DNA of 64,000 nucleotides, taken from Mycoplasma crocodyli MP145 (GTDB taxonomy: Bacteria > Bacillota_I > Bacilli_A > Mycoplasmatales > Metamycoplasmataceae). The translations under genes and the position numbers were made by a program. The notes beneath the pieces were generated by a model. That model was not told the origin of the DNA and did no database searches. It saw nothing but the letters and a program-made list of their open reading frames with translations. This document shows, in pieces, positions 23,488 to 33,892 of this stretch. Each line of letters begins with the position of its first letter. The first letter of the stretch is position 1. The stretch is taken from contig NC_014014.1 of the NCBI RefSeq assembly GCF_000025845.1, forward strand, positions 427,154 through 491,153, in the 5' to 3' direction.

Positions 23488-24477
23488 TTATAATCCTACT
23501 TTTTTCATAAAGTCATTTAATATTGGTGAAGCTATTGTCTTAGCTTTTGCTGCACCTTCAGCTGTTATTTGTTCAACCTTATCAATGAAATATTTATATT
23601 TTTCTTGTATATTGATTAAAAGATCTTTTACACTTTGTGCTACTTGAGTTTTAAACTCTTTGTAATCAGAATCTTTAAAGTGTTCTTGAGCTTGTTCTAG
23701 GCTAATATCTTTAAGAGAAGCATAAATATTTAGTAAATTCAACACACCAGGTTTATCATCAGAAATAAAAACTTTGTTATCGCTATCAGTTACAGCTTTA
23801 ATAATTTTTTTGTAAGCTAAATCAGGATCATCTAAAAGATAAATTGTTGATTTAGATGTTTCTGATTTAGACATTTTTTGACTAGGATCAGAAAGTGATT
23901 TTATTCTTGCTCCAACTTTTGGAGTAAACCCTTCAGGAATAACAAAATTAGTTTTATATTTATTATTCATTCTAAGTGCTATGTTTCTTGTAAGCTCAAT
24001 ATGTTGTGTTTGATCTTCACCTACCGGAACTAAATTTGCATTATATAATAATATATCTCCAGCCATTAAAGTAGGATATATTAACAATCCTGTAGGTATT
24101 TTATCAGTACCGTTTGATTGGCGTGAAACTTTTTGACTTTTATCTTTAAATTGCGTCATTCTATTTAGTTCGCCAAGAGTTGTTTCACAAGTTAAAAGCC
24201 ATTGTATCATAGCGTGTTCAGTCACTTGTGATTGATAAAATATTGTGCTTTTTTGCGGATCTAAACCACATGCTAAATATAAAGCAACAATATTTTTTTT
24301 ATGCTCAATTAGTTCAGTTGGATTATTATCTCCCATAGTTAAAGCATGTAAATCAGCTACAAAGTAGTATGTATCATATTCATCTTGAAGTTTAATAAAA
24401 TTTCTAATTGCTCCAATATAATTTCCTAATGTTAATTGTCCTGTTGGTTTAATACCACTGATGCATCTTTTTTTCAT
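23488..24477 (-). CDS. trpS: Tryptophanyl-tRNA synthetase
   Basis: 329 residues. Class I synthetase charging tRNA-Trp, which in this code must serve TGA as well as TGG. The HIGH-like motif is in SGIKPTGQLTLGNYIGAI and the KMSKS motif in LSDPSQKMSKSETSK. The GEDQTQHIELTRNIA segment for tryptophan binding is also present. The frame holds no frameshift and has normal length. GAGGGA precedes the ATG. It heads the trpS-thrS-membrane protein unit. Confidence 0.94.
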   Translation of the reverse strand: MKKRCISGIKPTGQLTLGNYIGAIRNFIKLQDEYDTYYFVADLHALTMGDNNPTELIEHKKNIVALYLACGLDPQKSTIFYQSQVTEHAMIQWLLTCETTLGELNRMTQFKDKSQKVSRQSNGTDKIPTGLLIYPTLMAGDILLYNANLVPVGEDQTQHIELTRNIALRMNNKYKTNFVIPEGFTPKVGARIKSLSDPSQKMSKSETSKSTIYLLDDPDLAYKKIIKAVTDSDNKVFISDDKPGVLNLLNIYASLKDISLEQAQEHFKDSDYKEFKTQVAQSVKDLLINIQEKYKYFIDKVEQITAEGAAKAKTIASPILNDFMKKVGL

Positions 24478-24635
24478 TTTTCCCTCTTGTTTATATATTC
24501 TTTTAATTATATTATAAAGTTATAAAATAGTATTAATAATTATATTACTCATTAAAAATTATATAAAAATAAAACAAGATTATTATTATATTAATTTATA
24601 ATTAAATATATTAAATAAGTAAATAAGGAGTTCTG
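24478..24635. promoter_or_regulatory. Divergent promoter spacer between trpS and the cdaM-mgtE unit
   Basis: 158 bases of almost pure A/T. On the + strand TATAAT-like boxes (for example ATTTATAATTAAAT near 24593) precede the AAGGAG site at 24624. On the - strand, TATAAT-like boxes also occur before trpS. Individual start sites cannot be chosen by eye. Confidence 0.35.
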
Positions 24636-24914
24636 ATGAATAATGAAAATCAAATAAAAGATAATAAATTAATTATTGAAAGAAGAGAAGAACTTAAAGT
24701 CCTTCACGATAAATGTTTAAGCGGTTTATATGACCATAAAATCGATCCAAGTTTAATAAAATATAATAAAAAAGGTGAACAAAAACTTTTGAATATTAAT
24801 ACTGTTAAACTTACAAAAAAAGATATTGTTTTAAAAATTATGTACATCATTTTAACAATTCTTATCATTGCAACTATCTTAACTTTAGCTTATGTATTCA
24901 AACCGGGGGTATAA
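24636..24914 (+). CDS. Small single-pass membrane protein before the diadenylate cyclase
   Basis: 92 residues. A charged cytoplasmic N-terminus (residues 1-65) is followed by one strong membrane helix near residues 68-90 (IMYIILTILIIATILTLAYVF). No known family is recognised. AAGGAG precedes the ATG. The cyclase gene begins one base after its stop, so the two are coupled. It could anchor or regulate the cyclase, as CdaR does elsewhere, but there is no sequence similarity to CdaR that I can see. Confidence 0.6.
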   Translation: MNNENQIKDNKLIIERREELKVLHDKCLSGLYDHKIDPSLIKYNKKGEQKLLNINTVKLTKKDIVLKIMYIILTILIIATILTLAYVFKPGV

Positions 24915-24915
24915 C

Positions 24916-25494
24916 ATGAAAATAGATTTAATATTAATAATTTGTATTTTATCGGTTGCAACATTAATTTTAATCATCTTATTATTACCATATTTTAAAA
25001 ATATTTTTATTTCAAAAATAAGATCAACAAAATATAACAAACTAGGTAAAAGCAGTCAAATTAGATTGATTAACCAATTAAGGGAAGCTGTCGGTTACTT
25101 ATCTAAAAATAAAATAGGTGCTTTAATAACTATAGAAAATACAGATAACATTGATAATTTAAGAACCGATGGAGTTATATTAAATGCAAACATATCATCA
25201 AGTATACTTATATCGATTTTCAATAAGGAAAGTCCACTGCATGATGGAGCAGTCGTTATAAGAGATAACAAGATTTATTATGCATCTACTTTTTACAAAA
25301 TTACTAAAAAAAGTATGGATAATCACTATGGTTCAAGACATAGAGCAGCGCTTGGAATTAGTGAAATATGTGACGCCGTAACTATTGTTGTTTCTGAAGA
25401 AACTGGAGTAGTTAGAATATCTAAAAGCGGAAATATATATGATGTTAGATTAGAAGAATTCCAAGAAGAATTAATTAAGAACTTACAAGAATAA
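24916..25494 (+). CDS. Diadenylate cyclase (c-di-AMP synthase, CdaM/CdaA type)
   Basis: 192 residues. One N-terminal membrane helix (about residues 4-28) is followed by a DisA_N/DAC domain. The catalytic motifs are present: LHDGAVVIR (DGA) and GSRHRAALGIS (RHR). The enzyme condenses two ATP into c-di-AMP, a second messenger that controls potassium and osmotic balance. Having one helix and not the three of CdaA is typical of the mycoplasma form. The ATG at 24916 follows CGGGGGT and lies one base after the previous stop. The neighbouring mgtE may share ion-homeostasis control. Confidence 0.9.
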   Translation: MKIDLILIICILSVATLILIILLLPYFKNIFISKIRSTKYNKLGKSSQIRLINQLREAVGYLSKNKIGALITIENTDNIDNLRTDGVILNANISSSILISIFNKESPLHDGAVVIRDNKIYYASTFYKITKKSMDNHYGSRHRAALGISEICDAVTIVVSEETGVVRISKSGNIYDVRLEEFQEELIKNLQE

Positions 25495-25511
25495 AATTGA
25501 ATGGAGAGAAT

Positions 25512-26975
25512 ATGGAAGAAAAAGATGAAATTTTAATCGAAGAAATTATTCTCGATGAACTAAAAACTATAATCTCCAATCGTTCTGTTAATGATGTTAG
25601 AGATTTGCTAGATAAATATACATTAGTAGATATAGCCGAAGCACTCGAAAATGTTTCTATGGAAGAACAATTATTTTTCTTTAGAGTTTTAAAAACAAAA
25701 GATGCAGCCGAACTTTTTAGCTTCTTTGATGAAGAAAAAAGAACTAAATTAGTTCATCTTTTTACAGAGGACTGAGGCATGAAAAATCTTCAAGACCTTC
25801 AATCAGATGAACTGGCTGATGTTCTTGAAGATTTACCAGTTAATCTTCAAAAGAAAATTTTGAATTTAACACCAATTGATAAAAGAAATTTAGTTAACTC
25901 ACTTCTTTCTTATGAAGAAGACACTGTTGGAAGCATAATGGCTGTAGATATTTCAACACTTAAAAATAATTTAACTTGCAGAAATGCGCTTAAAAAAATT
26001 AGAAATGACTATAAAAACAATGCTGAACTATCACATAGTTTTTATGTAACTGATGAAACCGGAGTTTTACTTGGTTCAGCTACTTTAGAAGAAATTGTTT
26101 TCGCTGACGAATCAATGCTCCTTGAAGATATATATAGTCCTGTAGCTAAAGTTAGTATTCATGACGATATAGAAAAAGCTGCGCAAATTTTCTCTGATCA
26201 TGATCGTTCATCACTTCCTGTTGTTAACAGCGAGGATAGAATTTTAGGTATGATAACCTCTGATAATATTATTGATGTTATTCAGGATATAGCCACTGAA
26301 GATATGTATAAAATGGCTGGGATTAACCCAGATATTGCTGAAGAATCATATATAAAAACAACAATTAAACAATTAGTTCGTTCAAGGGTTATTTGGTTAA
26401 TTGTTCTTATGATATCAGCAACATTAAGTCAATTTATTATTCAAAAATTTACTGTTATTAGTGAGAACTTTATCAATGGACTTGGAGCTAGTTTATCAAC
26501 AGCCATTATAGTTTCACTTATACCAGTTATAAGTGGTACCGCAGGAAATGCAGGATCACAATCTTCAACTACTATAACCAGAGCTGAAGCGCTTGGAGAG
26601 ATTCAAAACCGTGACTTAAAAAAGGTTTTAAGCAAAGAAATTTTAGTAGGTTTGACTATTGGCTTGATTCTTTTTGCTATCAATATATTAAGGCTTTCTA
26701 TTTACTTTTCAATAACTGGTGAATTATTAAGCAAAAATACTTATTTACCAACAATTTTCATTATTTTTGCTAGTTCATTTGCTTTATTATTAGTTATAAT
26801 ATTTGCTAAAATTCTTGGTACAATAATACCTATTGTAGCTATTAAATTCAAAAAAGATCCAGCAGTTATGTCTGCACCTATATTGGCTACGTTATCAGAT
26901 GCTATTTCTACTTTAATCTTTTTTGGAATTACAATTCTTACTTTTTACCTTGTTTTTGTCGCTGGGTGATTATAA
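25512..26975 (+). CDS. mgtE: Magnesium transporter MgtE
   Basis: 487 residues. The N-terminal helical N domain (residues about 10-135) and two CBS domains (about 135-255) sense cytosolic Mg2+. Five membrane helices follow, with the family signature ISGTAGNAGSQSSTTITRAEALGEI. The pore Asp lies in FKKDPAVMSAPILATLSDAISTLIFF. Two TGA-Trp codons are read, one at 25773-25775 and one just before the stop. The ATG at 25512 has GGAG 5 bases upstream; an in-frame TTG at 25497 is less likely. It follows the c-di-AMP cyclase by 17 bases. Confidence 0.93.
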
Positions 26976-26979
26976 AAAA

Positions 26980-27007
26980 TAAAAACTGGTCTAGTCCAGT
27001 TTTTTTG
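26980..27007 (+). terminator. Intrinsic terminator after mgtE
   Basis: AAAAACTGG-TCTAGT-CCAGTTTTTTT forms a hairpin with a T-run, located just after the mgtE stop and before the converging secA gene. The A-run on the other side means it may act in both directions. Confidence 0.75.
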
Positions 27008-27041
27008 TATTCCACTTTTTCATAGTTAAATTCAATTATTA

Positions 27042-29621
27042 TTATTTTTCAGAACTTTGATTATCAACAACTTCATCTTTTAGTTGCGAATCACTTTGTT
27101 GTTGTGTTGTATCCATATTTTTAAGTTCTTCAATTCTATTTTTAACAGATCAATACATATTTAAAATATTGATTTCATTTTCTTCTTGAGTTAAATTATA
27201 GTTATATGTTATTGTACTCATTATTTCTTGGAAAACATGATCGGCTCTTATTTCTTTTGAAATAATTGCTTTACGACCAATAGGGTTTCTAAAGATAGCA
27301 ATCATTACATCAAACGCTATATCTTCAATCATATTTTCAAACTTTTTAGTTCCTTCATCGGTATAAACTTGAAATGGATTTTTTTGTGCATATTGAACTA
27401 AATTTATATTAGATCTTAATTTATCCATTGAATCAATGTGATTTTGTCATTTAACATCTAAAATCTTTAAAATTGTTGTTCTTAGTTCACCTTCAAGCAT
27501 ATATTCATCATAGTTTTCAATAACATTTTTCATCCATTCATCAAATGTTTTTAAAAACTTTTCTTCAATATAATCACTTAATTCATTTTCATGCATGCTC
27601 TTTAATTCATTTTCTGAAAATTGAATTTTAATAACGCTTAAGACATGATTATTCAAGAATTTGATTAATGATTCAAAATCAAATGAACCGTTCTTGAATC
27701 TATAATTTTCACTCTTTATTATTGATTTAGCAGTTGATGAAATCATTCTTTTTATAATAAATGAAATGTTATCGGTTGCAAGAATTAAATCTCTTTGCGA
27801 GTAAATCAAATCACGTTGTTGCCTAATGACATCATCATAATTAAGAACGTTTTTACGTGAATCGTAGTTAAATCCTTCAATCTTCTTTTGCGCATGATTA
27901 AAAGCGAAACGAAGATTTTTATTAGTTATTTCTTTGTCTCCTTCAGATGCATAAGCAGCTTTAAAACTTTCTTGATTTGAAAATCTTTGCATTAATGTAT
28001 CATCAAGTGAAATATAAAACTTAGATGTTCCAACATCACCTTGACGACCACTACGTCCTTTTAGTTGGTTATCAATTCTTCTTGCTTCAGCTTTATCAGT
28101 TCCTAAAACATATAATCCGCCTAACTGCACACTTTCGGCAGTTAATTTAATATCTGTTCCTCTACCAGCCATATTTGTAGCGATAGTAATTGTACCCGCT
28201 TCACCAGCACGTGATATTATCTCGGCTTCTGCTGCATTTTGTTTTGCATTCAAGACTTGATGAGGAATATTTTCAGCTGTTAGTAATTCATGTAAAATTT
28301 CACTATCTTCAATTTGAGCCGTCCCAACTAAAATTGGTTGCCTTGTTGAATATAATTCTTTAATTTTTATTACAACTGCTTTTCATTTAGCTTGTGCACT
28401 AGCAAAAATTGAATCAGGTTCATCAATTCTTATTATTGGTAAATTGGTAGGTACAACATTAACTCTCATATTATAAATATCAATAAACTCTTGCTCTTCA
28501 GTTTTGGCTGTTCCACTCATTCCACACAATTTAGTAAACATTCTAAAAAAGTTTTGATAAGTAATGGTGGCTAACGTTTTAGTCTCGGGTTCTACTTCAA
28601 CCATTTCTTTGGCTTGCAATGCTTGTTGTAGTCCTTCTGAATAACTACGGCCATCCATTATACGACCAGTGAATGCATCAACAAGTTCTATTTTTCCATC
28701 TCTAACTATATATTCGACATTATTTTTCATAACCTTATGCGCTCTAAGAGCATTCGAAATTCTATGAACTATTTCACTATTTTCCATGTCATAAAGGCTT
28801 TTTATACCATAAAAATTATTAGCTCTTTCAATTCCTGAGTGTGTTAGTGAAATAGCTTTTGATTCATCATCTATTACATAATCCTTAGGAGTTAATAATC
28901 TAACAAATTGATCGGCTGCAAAATAAGTTTGTGTATCCTCTTTGTCACCTCCAGAAATTATTAAAGGTGTTTTAGCTTCATCAATTAAAATTGAATCAAC
29001 TTCATCGACTAAACAAAAATAATGACCACGTTGCACTTTTTCTTCTAAACTACTTACCATATTATCTCTAAGATAATCAAATCCCATTTCAGAGTGAACA
29101 GAATAAGTAATATCAGCTGCATAAGCCTTTCTTTTTTCATAAGGATCAAGAGATGCTTTATTTATTCCAACAGTTAAACCTAAGAAATTATAAACTTCAC
29201 CCATCTCAATAGCATCACGCTCTGAAAGGTATTCATTAACCGTTGAAACAATAACACTTTTTCCTGTTAATGCATTTAGATAAACTGGAGCTATAGAAGT
29301 AATTGTTTTACCTTCCCCAGTTTTCATTTCAGCGACACTACCAATATCAAGTAAAAGTCCACCTAAAATTTGCACATCAAAAGGACGTTTTTTAAGTACT
29401 CTTTTTGTAGCTTCCCTCGCAACTGCAAAAGCTTCATTTCTAATATCGTCCAAGTTGTAACCTTGTTTTAATAATGTTTTAAATAATTCTGTCTTTGACT
29501 TTAATTCTTCATTGCTTAAATTAACTACTCTTTCTTCGAGTGAATTAATTTTATTTAAAGCCTTTTTTGCTATTTTCATCTCCGTTGATGTTATATTAAA
29601 AAATTTCTTAAGTTTATTCAT
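27042..29621 (-). CDS. secA: Preprotein translocase ATPase SecA
   Basis: 859 residues. Motor of the Sec export system, which would export the lipoproteins in this window. Walker A lies in AEMKTGEGKTITS near residue 100, the DEAD-like VDEVDSILID near 205, and the second helicase domain has TIATNMAGRGTDIKL and LKGRSGRQGDVGTSKF. The preprotein-binding signature VDEVDSILIDEAKTPLIISG is clear. TGA-Trp codons join three segments. The C-terminus ends in a polar tail (QQQSDSQLKDEVVDNQSSEK) without the zinc-binding Cys motif, as is common in mollicutes. Confidence 0.95.
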
Positions 29622-29662
29622 GATTTATATTTTATATTATTTTTAATAATAAGTAAGTAATT

Positions 29663-29699
29663 AAAAAAAGCAAATTGCTTAGATGTATTTTGCTTTTTT
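29663..29699. terminator. Terminator at the end of the glycosaminoglycan operon
   Basis: AAAAAGCAAA pairs with TTTTGCTTTTTT around a short loop. It is placed just past the DUF2264 stop codon (- strand) and upstream of secA. It marks the 3' end of the long operon. Confidence 0.6.
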
Positions 29700-29712
29700 C
29701 TAATTTTGTATC

Positions 29713-31407
29713 TTAGTTTTTTGATAAAAGGTATTCAAATTTTAATATTTTATTGTTGTGTTTTTCATCACTTTTTACATTTATTATTCTTAAATCTTTT
29801 TTAGTAAGACTTGTGTTTTTAGTATTAAATATTGTTTCTTTTAATTCTTTATTATTTAAAAATAATTTAAATGTAGGCAACAGTATTGCTGAAAAAGAGT
29901 AAAACCATTCAGTTTCTTCTCCGGTTATAGAATAAACAATATTAATTTTATTGGTTTCTAAATCAAATCACTTTTCACATTTTACTTGTGCACAGTCGTA
30001 TTTGTAAATAGATACTACTTTATCGCCTTCTATTTTTTGGTATAATGGCATTTTCTTAGTTTCTCAATTTAATCCATCTTTTGATAGATAAAGTTGCATA
30101 TCATTTTCTAAATAATTACTACTTATAGAAGGACCAAATAATGTAGTATAGGTTTCTTTAGTATATTTTTCTTGATTAAATTTAGGATTAAACTTTGCAT
30201 ATTGACCTGAATTAAATAGTATTTTATGATGTTCTGGAGTTGTATAAATAATAGAATTTATTGCATCAATTTTTCTTTGTTTTTCTCATACAGGAGTTTT
30301 GATTTCAGCTTTTCAAAATTCGTCTTTTTTATCAAGAGCCAAAATAATAAATGTCTTCAGTGCTCAATAAGGACTTGTATTAGAATTATACTCTTCTAAA
30401 AATGTATGATTTTCATAACAAAAGCCAAGATTTAATTTACTTTCATCATCAAAATTTTCTTTATTGTCTGTAAAAAATGTTATGTTCTTAGTGATGAATC
30501 ATTTTAACTCATTAATACCATTAGGATATATTTTGTTTAGTGCTAACGCTGAAAAATAACTACTTGCAGCAAATCTGTAAATTAAGGATCTTCCAAAAGG
30601 AATTTGCATACCATTTATATCGAAAAAGTACTTATAATCTTCATAAAATAGTATAGCTCTCTTGGTGAATTTGCTTGCAATTTCGGGATATTCATTCTTC
30701 ATGAAGTAATTGAAAATTAAACCATAATAATGATATCCTCAACCTATATAATAATCTTTTTGATTTGGTCTTCCATCATAATATCAACCTGAACCAATAT
30801 AACATTTTTCTATATTTTCAAGTGCTTCAAATAAATATTTTTCATTGTATTTTCGTTTATTCAATTTATAAATTGCTATGTTTACTAAAACTTTAAAAAA
30901 TTGTCAATTGTTTTTACTGAAATCATGGGTATTAATATTAGATAAATATTCAATTAAGTCATTTAATTCTTGTTTATTAAAGCATTGTTTAATTTTATCG
31001 ACATTAAACAACAGAAACAATGAAATAGCTCCCATTTCAACATATATTTGATTAAAATCACCAGGTTTTTCTCAATTATATTTTGTGTTTGATGAGTTTG
31101 TTGCATTTTTTAATCCTTCAACCGTTCGATTAAAAAACTCTTGAGATGTTTGAGATTTAGAAAATTCATCATTACATGATAACAATGATGAATATCCTCA
31201 TAATACTCTACTAAATCCTTCGATACCAACTATATGTTGATTATATACAACTTCTCTATTTCCTCATTTGAGTTGAGTATTGGCTTCTGAATAATGATTT
31301 AGTAGTGGTTTAGTAAGTTTTTCTAGTAATGTAGAAAAACTTACTTTATCTGTTAAGATTTCTTTTGATTTATCTTTATTTAGATAAGAATACATTTTTT
31401 CAATCAT
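29713..31407 (-). CDS. DUF2264 family protein, last gene of the glycosaminoglycan operon
   Basis: 564 residues, no signal peptide, so probably cytoplasmic. The DUF2264 hallmarks are visible: YYIGWGYHYYGLIFNYF, MQIPFGRSLIYRFAASSYFSALAL near the middle and a NTSPYWALKTF segment. The family is predicted to form an alpha/alpha barrel, like many polysaccharide hydrolases and lyases, but has no confirmed enzyme activity that I can name. A weakly structured C-terminal beta domain follows. Its start overlaps the 3' end of the upstream lipoprotein gene by 32 bases, and no ribosome site is seen, so it is likely translated by coupling. The operon context suggests action on a uronate disaccharide or on host glycans. 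Confidence 0.75.
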
Positions 31408-33892
31408 TTTTTATGAAATCTCAGTTAATTTTTTCAAGATTAGTTAAATCAGTTTCGGCTTTACCTTTTAATAAACCTTCTTTAAGAATGTTAACAAATC
31501 CTGATGATAATGTAGGATTTATGGCTAATATTCTATAAATAATTCCTATATTTTTCATAAGTTCTTCACCTTTTGCTTCATTTAGTTTAGCAAATGTAAC
31601 ATCTGTTTTTATGTATGTCTCAGTAGCTCATGTATAGAATTTATCTAATTTAACTTTGTTATAGATTCCTAAATCTGAACCATTTTCGTTCTTAGATAAC
31701 TCAATAAAGAAGTTAGTGAATAATCTTAATTTATTTAAATCACCTTGTAAGTATTTATTTGAAGAATTAAATTCTTTTGAATAATCTAAATTATTTAATC
31801 AATCTACATAATCTTTCGAATCTTGTTCAGCTTTTACTAAATCTTGATTAAGTAAATTTACATAATTTCTTACAATGAATGAATTTTGAGCATATAGATT
31901 TTTATCTATATATTTACCTTTTAATGTTGTATTTAATGAACCTTCCATTTGTCCGTATTTAGATATTGAAGAAGCAAAATGATTAAGTGATTCTATTGCT
32001 TTTGTTCTTGTTGTTTCATCTAGTTGTGCATCTAATAAATATAATATTTCCATCACTTTATATGGTGCATAATATTCAAATAATGCTCATTTACCAGGAT
32101 CTGCTTTCGTATCTTTATTGAAATATTTTTCAATTAAGTCTTTAAATCAATCGTTAGCAAAAGTGGTGAATTTCTGATCTCTTAAAGTAGCTAGGGCTAC
32201 TTCTGTTTTTCCGGTTGTGTTGTTGTTAGCATAAATAGTCATTCTAATTAGTTTTCTGAAGTCATATCATCTGCTTGAATTTTGAATAAAATCAAGTTTA
32301 GAGGTTTTAATATCAATAAATTCTGTTTTAGTTTTTGCAATTATTTCATCAGCAGTTTTTGTTGTTTCTTTACTTCACAATTGAGCAGCTATTAATAATG
32401 CGACATTATCTTCAAGTACAATCTTATTATCATCTGTTTTAACAACATTTTTCAATGCTAATAACTTTTCAGATAGTAATTTAATATCATTAAATTCTTT
32501 TGTTGCATTATTGAATTTAGTATTTTTAATTGTATCTAAATCACCAAAAATGTTTTTAGCATATCATTTGTTTACAAAGTCATTTGTTTTGAATTTTTTA
32601 TCGAAAATAAATTCTTCAATTTCTTTTGTTAATTTTCCATATTTAACTGTGGTAGAGATTAATACTCTTCCATAAGCATTATTAACTTTTAATTTAAATG
32701 TAGATATTGAACCGGCTAAATTATTTGCATCTTTAACTTTAAAACTAGATACTGGAACTCCTGAAGGAGGTAAATTTAAATTATTTGATGTAATTTCAAC
32801 TTTGCTTGAAAAGTTTGTGGCAAATTCATTTAATTTTGTTTCTAATGTTGCTATTAAGTCGTCTAATTCCTTTTTAGAATCGTTAAGCTTTTTAACTAAA
32901 TCATTATTTTTTGTTTGATCAAAAACATTTGCTTTTATAAAATTATCCGCTTCCGTAACATTAGCTTTTAATGTAGTTAATTTAACTGAAACTTCTGGAA
33001 TAGTTGCATCTTTTTCGTATTCAACATATTGACTTTTTACTGAAGCAACTAGATTAGTTAATTGAGCAAATTTATTAGTTTCTTGATATTTATCAATTAC
33101 ATTTTTAAGTTCATCTTTTGCTGCTTTTAGTGCTAACTTAGAAGCCTCAACATCAGTCTTTACTTCACTTTTTTTATCAATTAAAACTTGTGCTTCAGCT
33201 ATTTTTGCTTCTAAGGCTGAATATTTAACTTTTGTACTTTCGATTGTTTTATAAGCAATATTATTAGCTAAATATACTTTGACTTCTTGTGTGACAGGAA
33301 CTAAATCTTCATATGCTTTTTTAACTAAAGAAACCGATTCAAAAACATGTTCTAAGTTTAGTTCGCTTACTTTATCATTGTCAGTTAAAGGATTATATAA
33401 AGCAATAGTTATTAAAAGCTTATTTGTATTTTTATCATCAATTTTAGCAATTATGTTATATGCTAATGATTGAGAAAAATATTTATTATCATTACTTATA
33501 AAATCTTTGGATATTACGCTTGACATTTTAACTGAAGAACTTTGTAAATAAGTTTTAGCATCGATAGCATCATCCTTACTAAATCTATTGAAAGTAAATT
33601 TTGCTTTAGGATCATTAGATAATTCTTTATTAAGAGCATTTAATCATTCAAGTGCACTTTTGTATTTATCTGATTTAACTTTGACATTTTTAAAATAATC
33701 ATTAACTGTTTTTGTTTTAATAACATCAGGTTTAATTTCTTCATTACCGGTTCCTGGTTTATCACTGGGAATGCTTCACTCATTACCACCTTGTTTATTA
33801 TTGTTACTATTATTTACACAAGAAACAAGGCTTATTGGTAAAATACTTGACAATGTTAACGAACTTAATATGATAAGTTTTTTATTTTTCAT
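31376..33892 (-). CDS. Large lipoprotein in the glycosaminoglycan operon
   Basis: 838 residues. The signal peptide ends in LVSC (Cys25). An N-terminal Asn/Lys-rich linker is followed by helical, coiled-coil-like repeats (about residues 190-340, YSALEAKIAEAQVLIDKKSE and similar segments). A predominantly helical C-terminal half includes SSRWYDFRKLIRMTIYANNN, reminiscent of the alpha/alpha toroid of PL8 lyases, but no catalytic His/Tyr motif is seen. It starts 11 bases before the end of the PL8 lyase gene. It is probably a surface glycan-binding or accessory lipoprotein; a catalytic role cannot be excluded. Eight or more TGA-Trp codons are read. Confidence 0.6.

Noticed and set aside
24478..24635. 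Replication origin in the A/T-rich trpS upstream spacer
   Set aside because: No dnaA/dnaN genes and no DnaA-box cluster were seen; it is an ordinary divergent promoter region.
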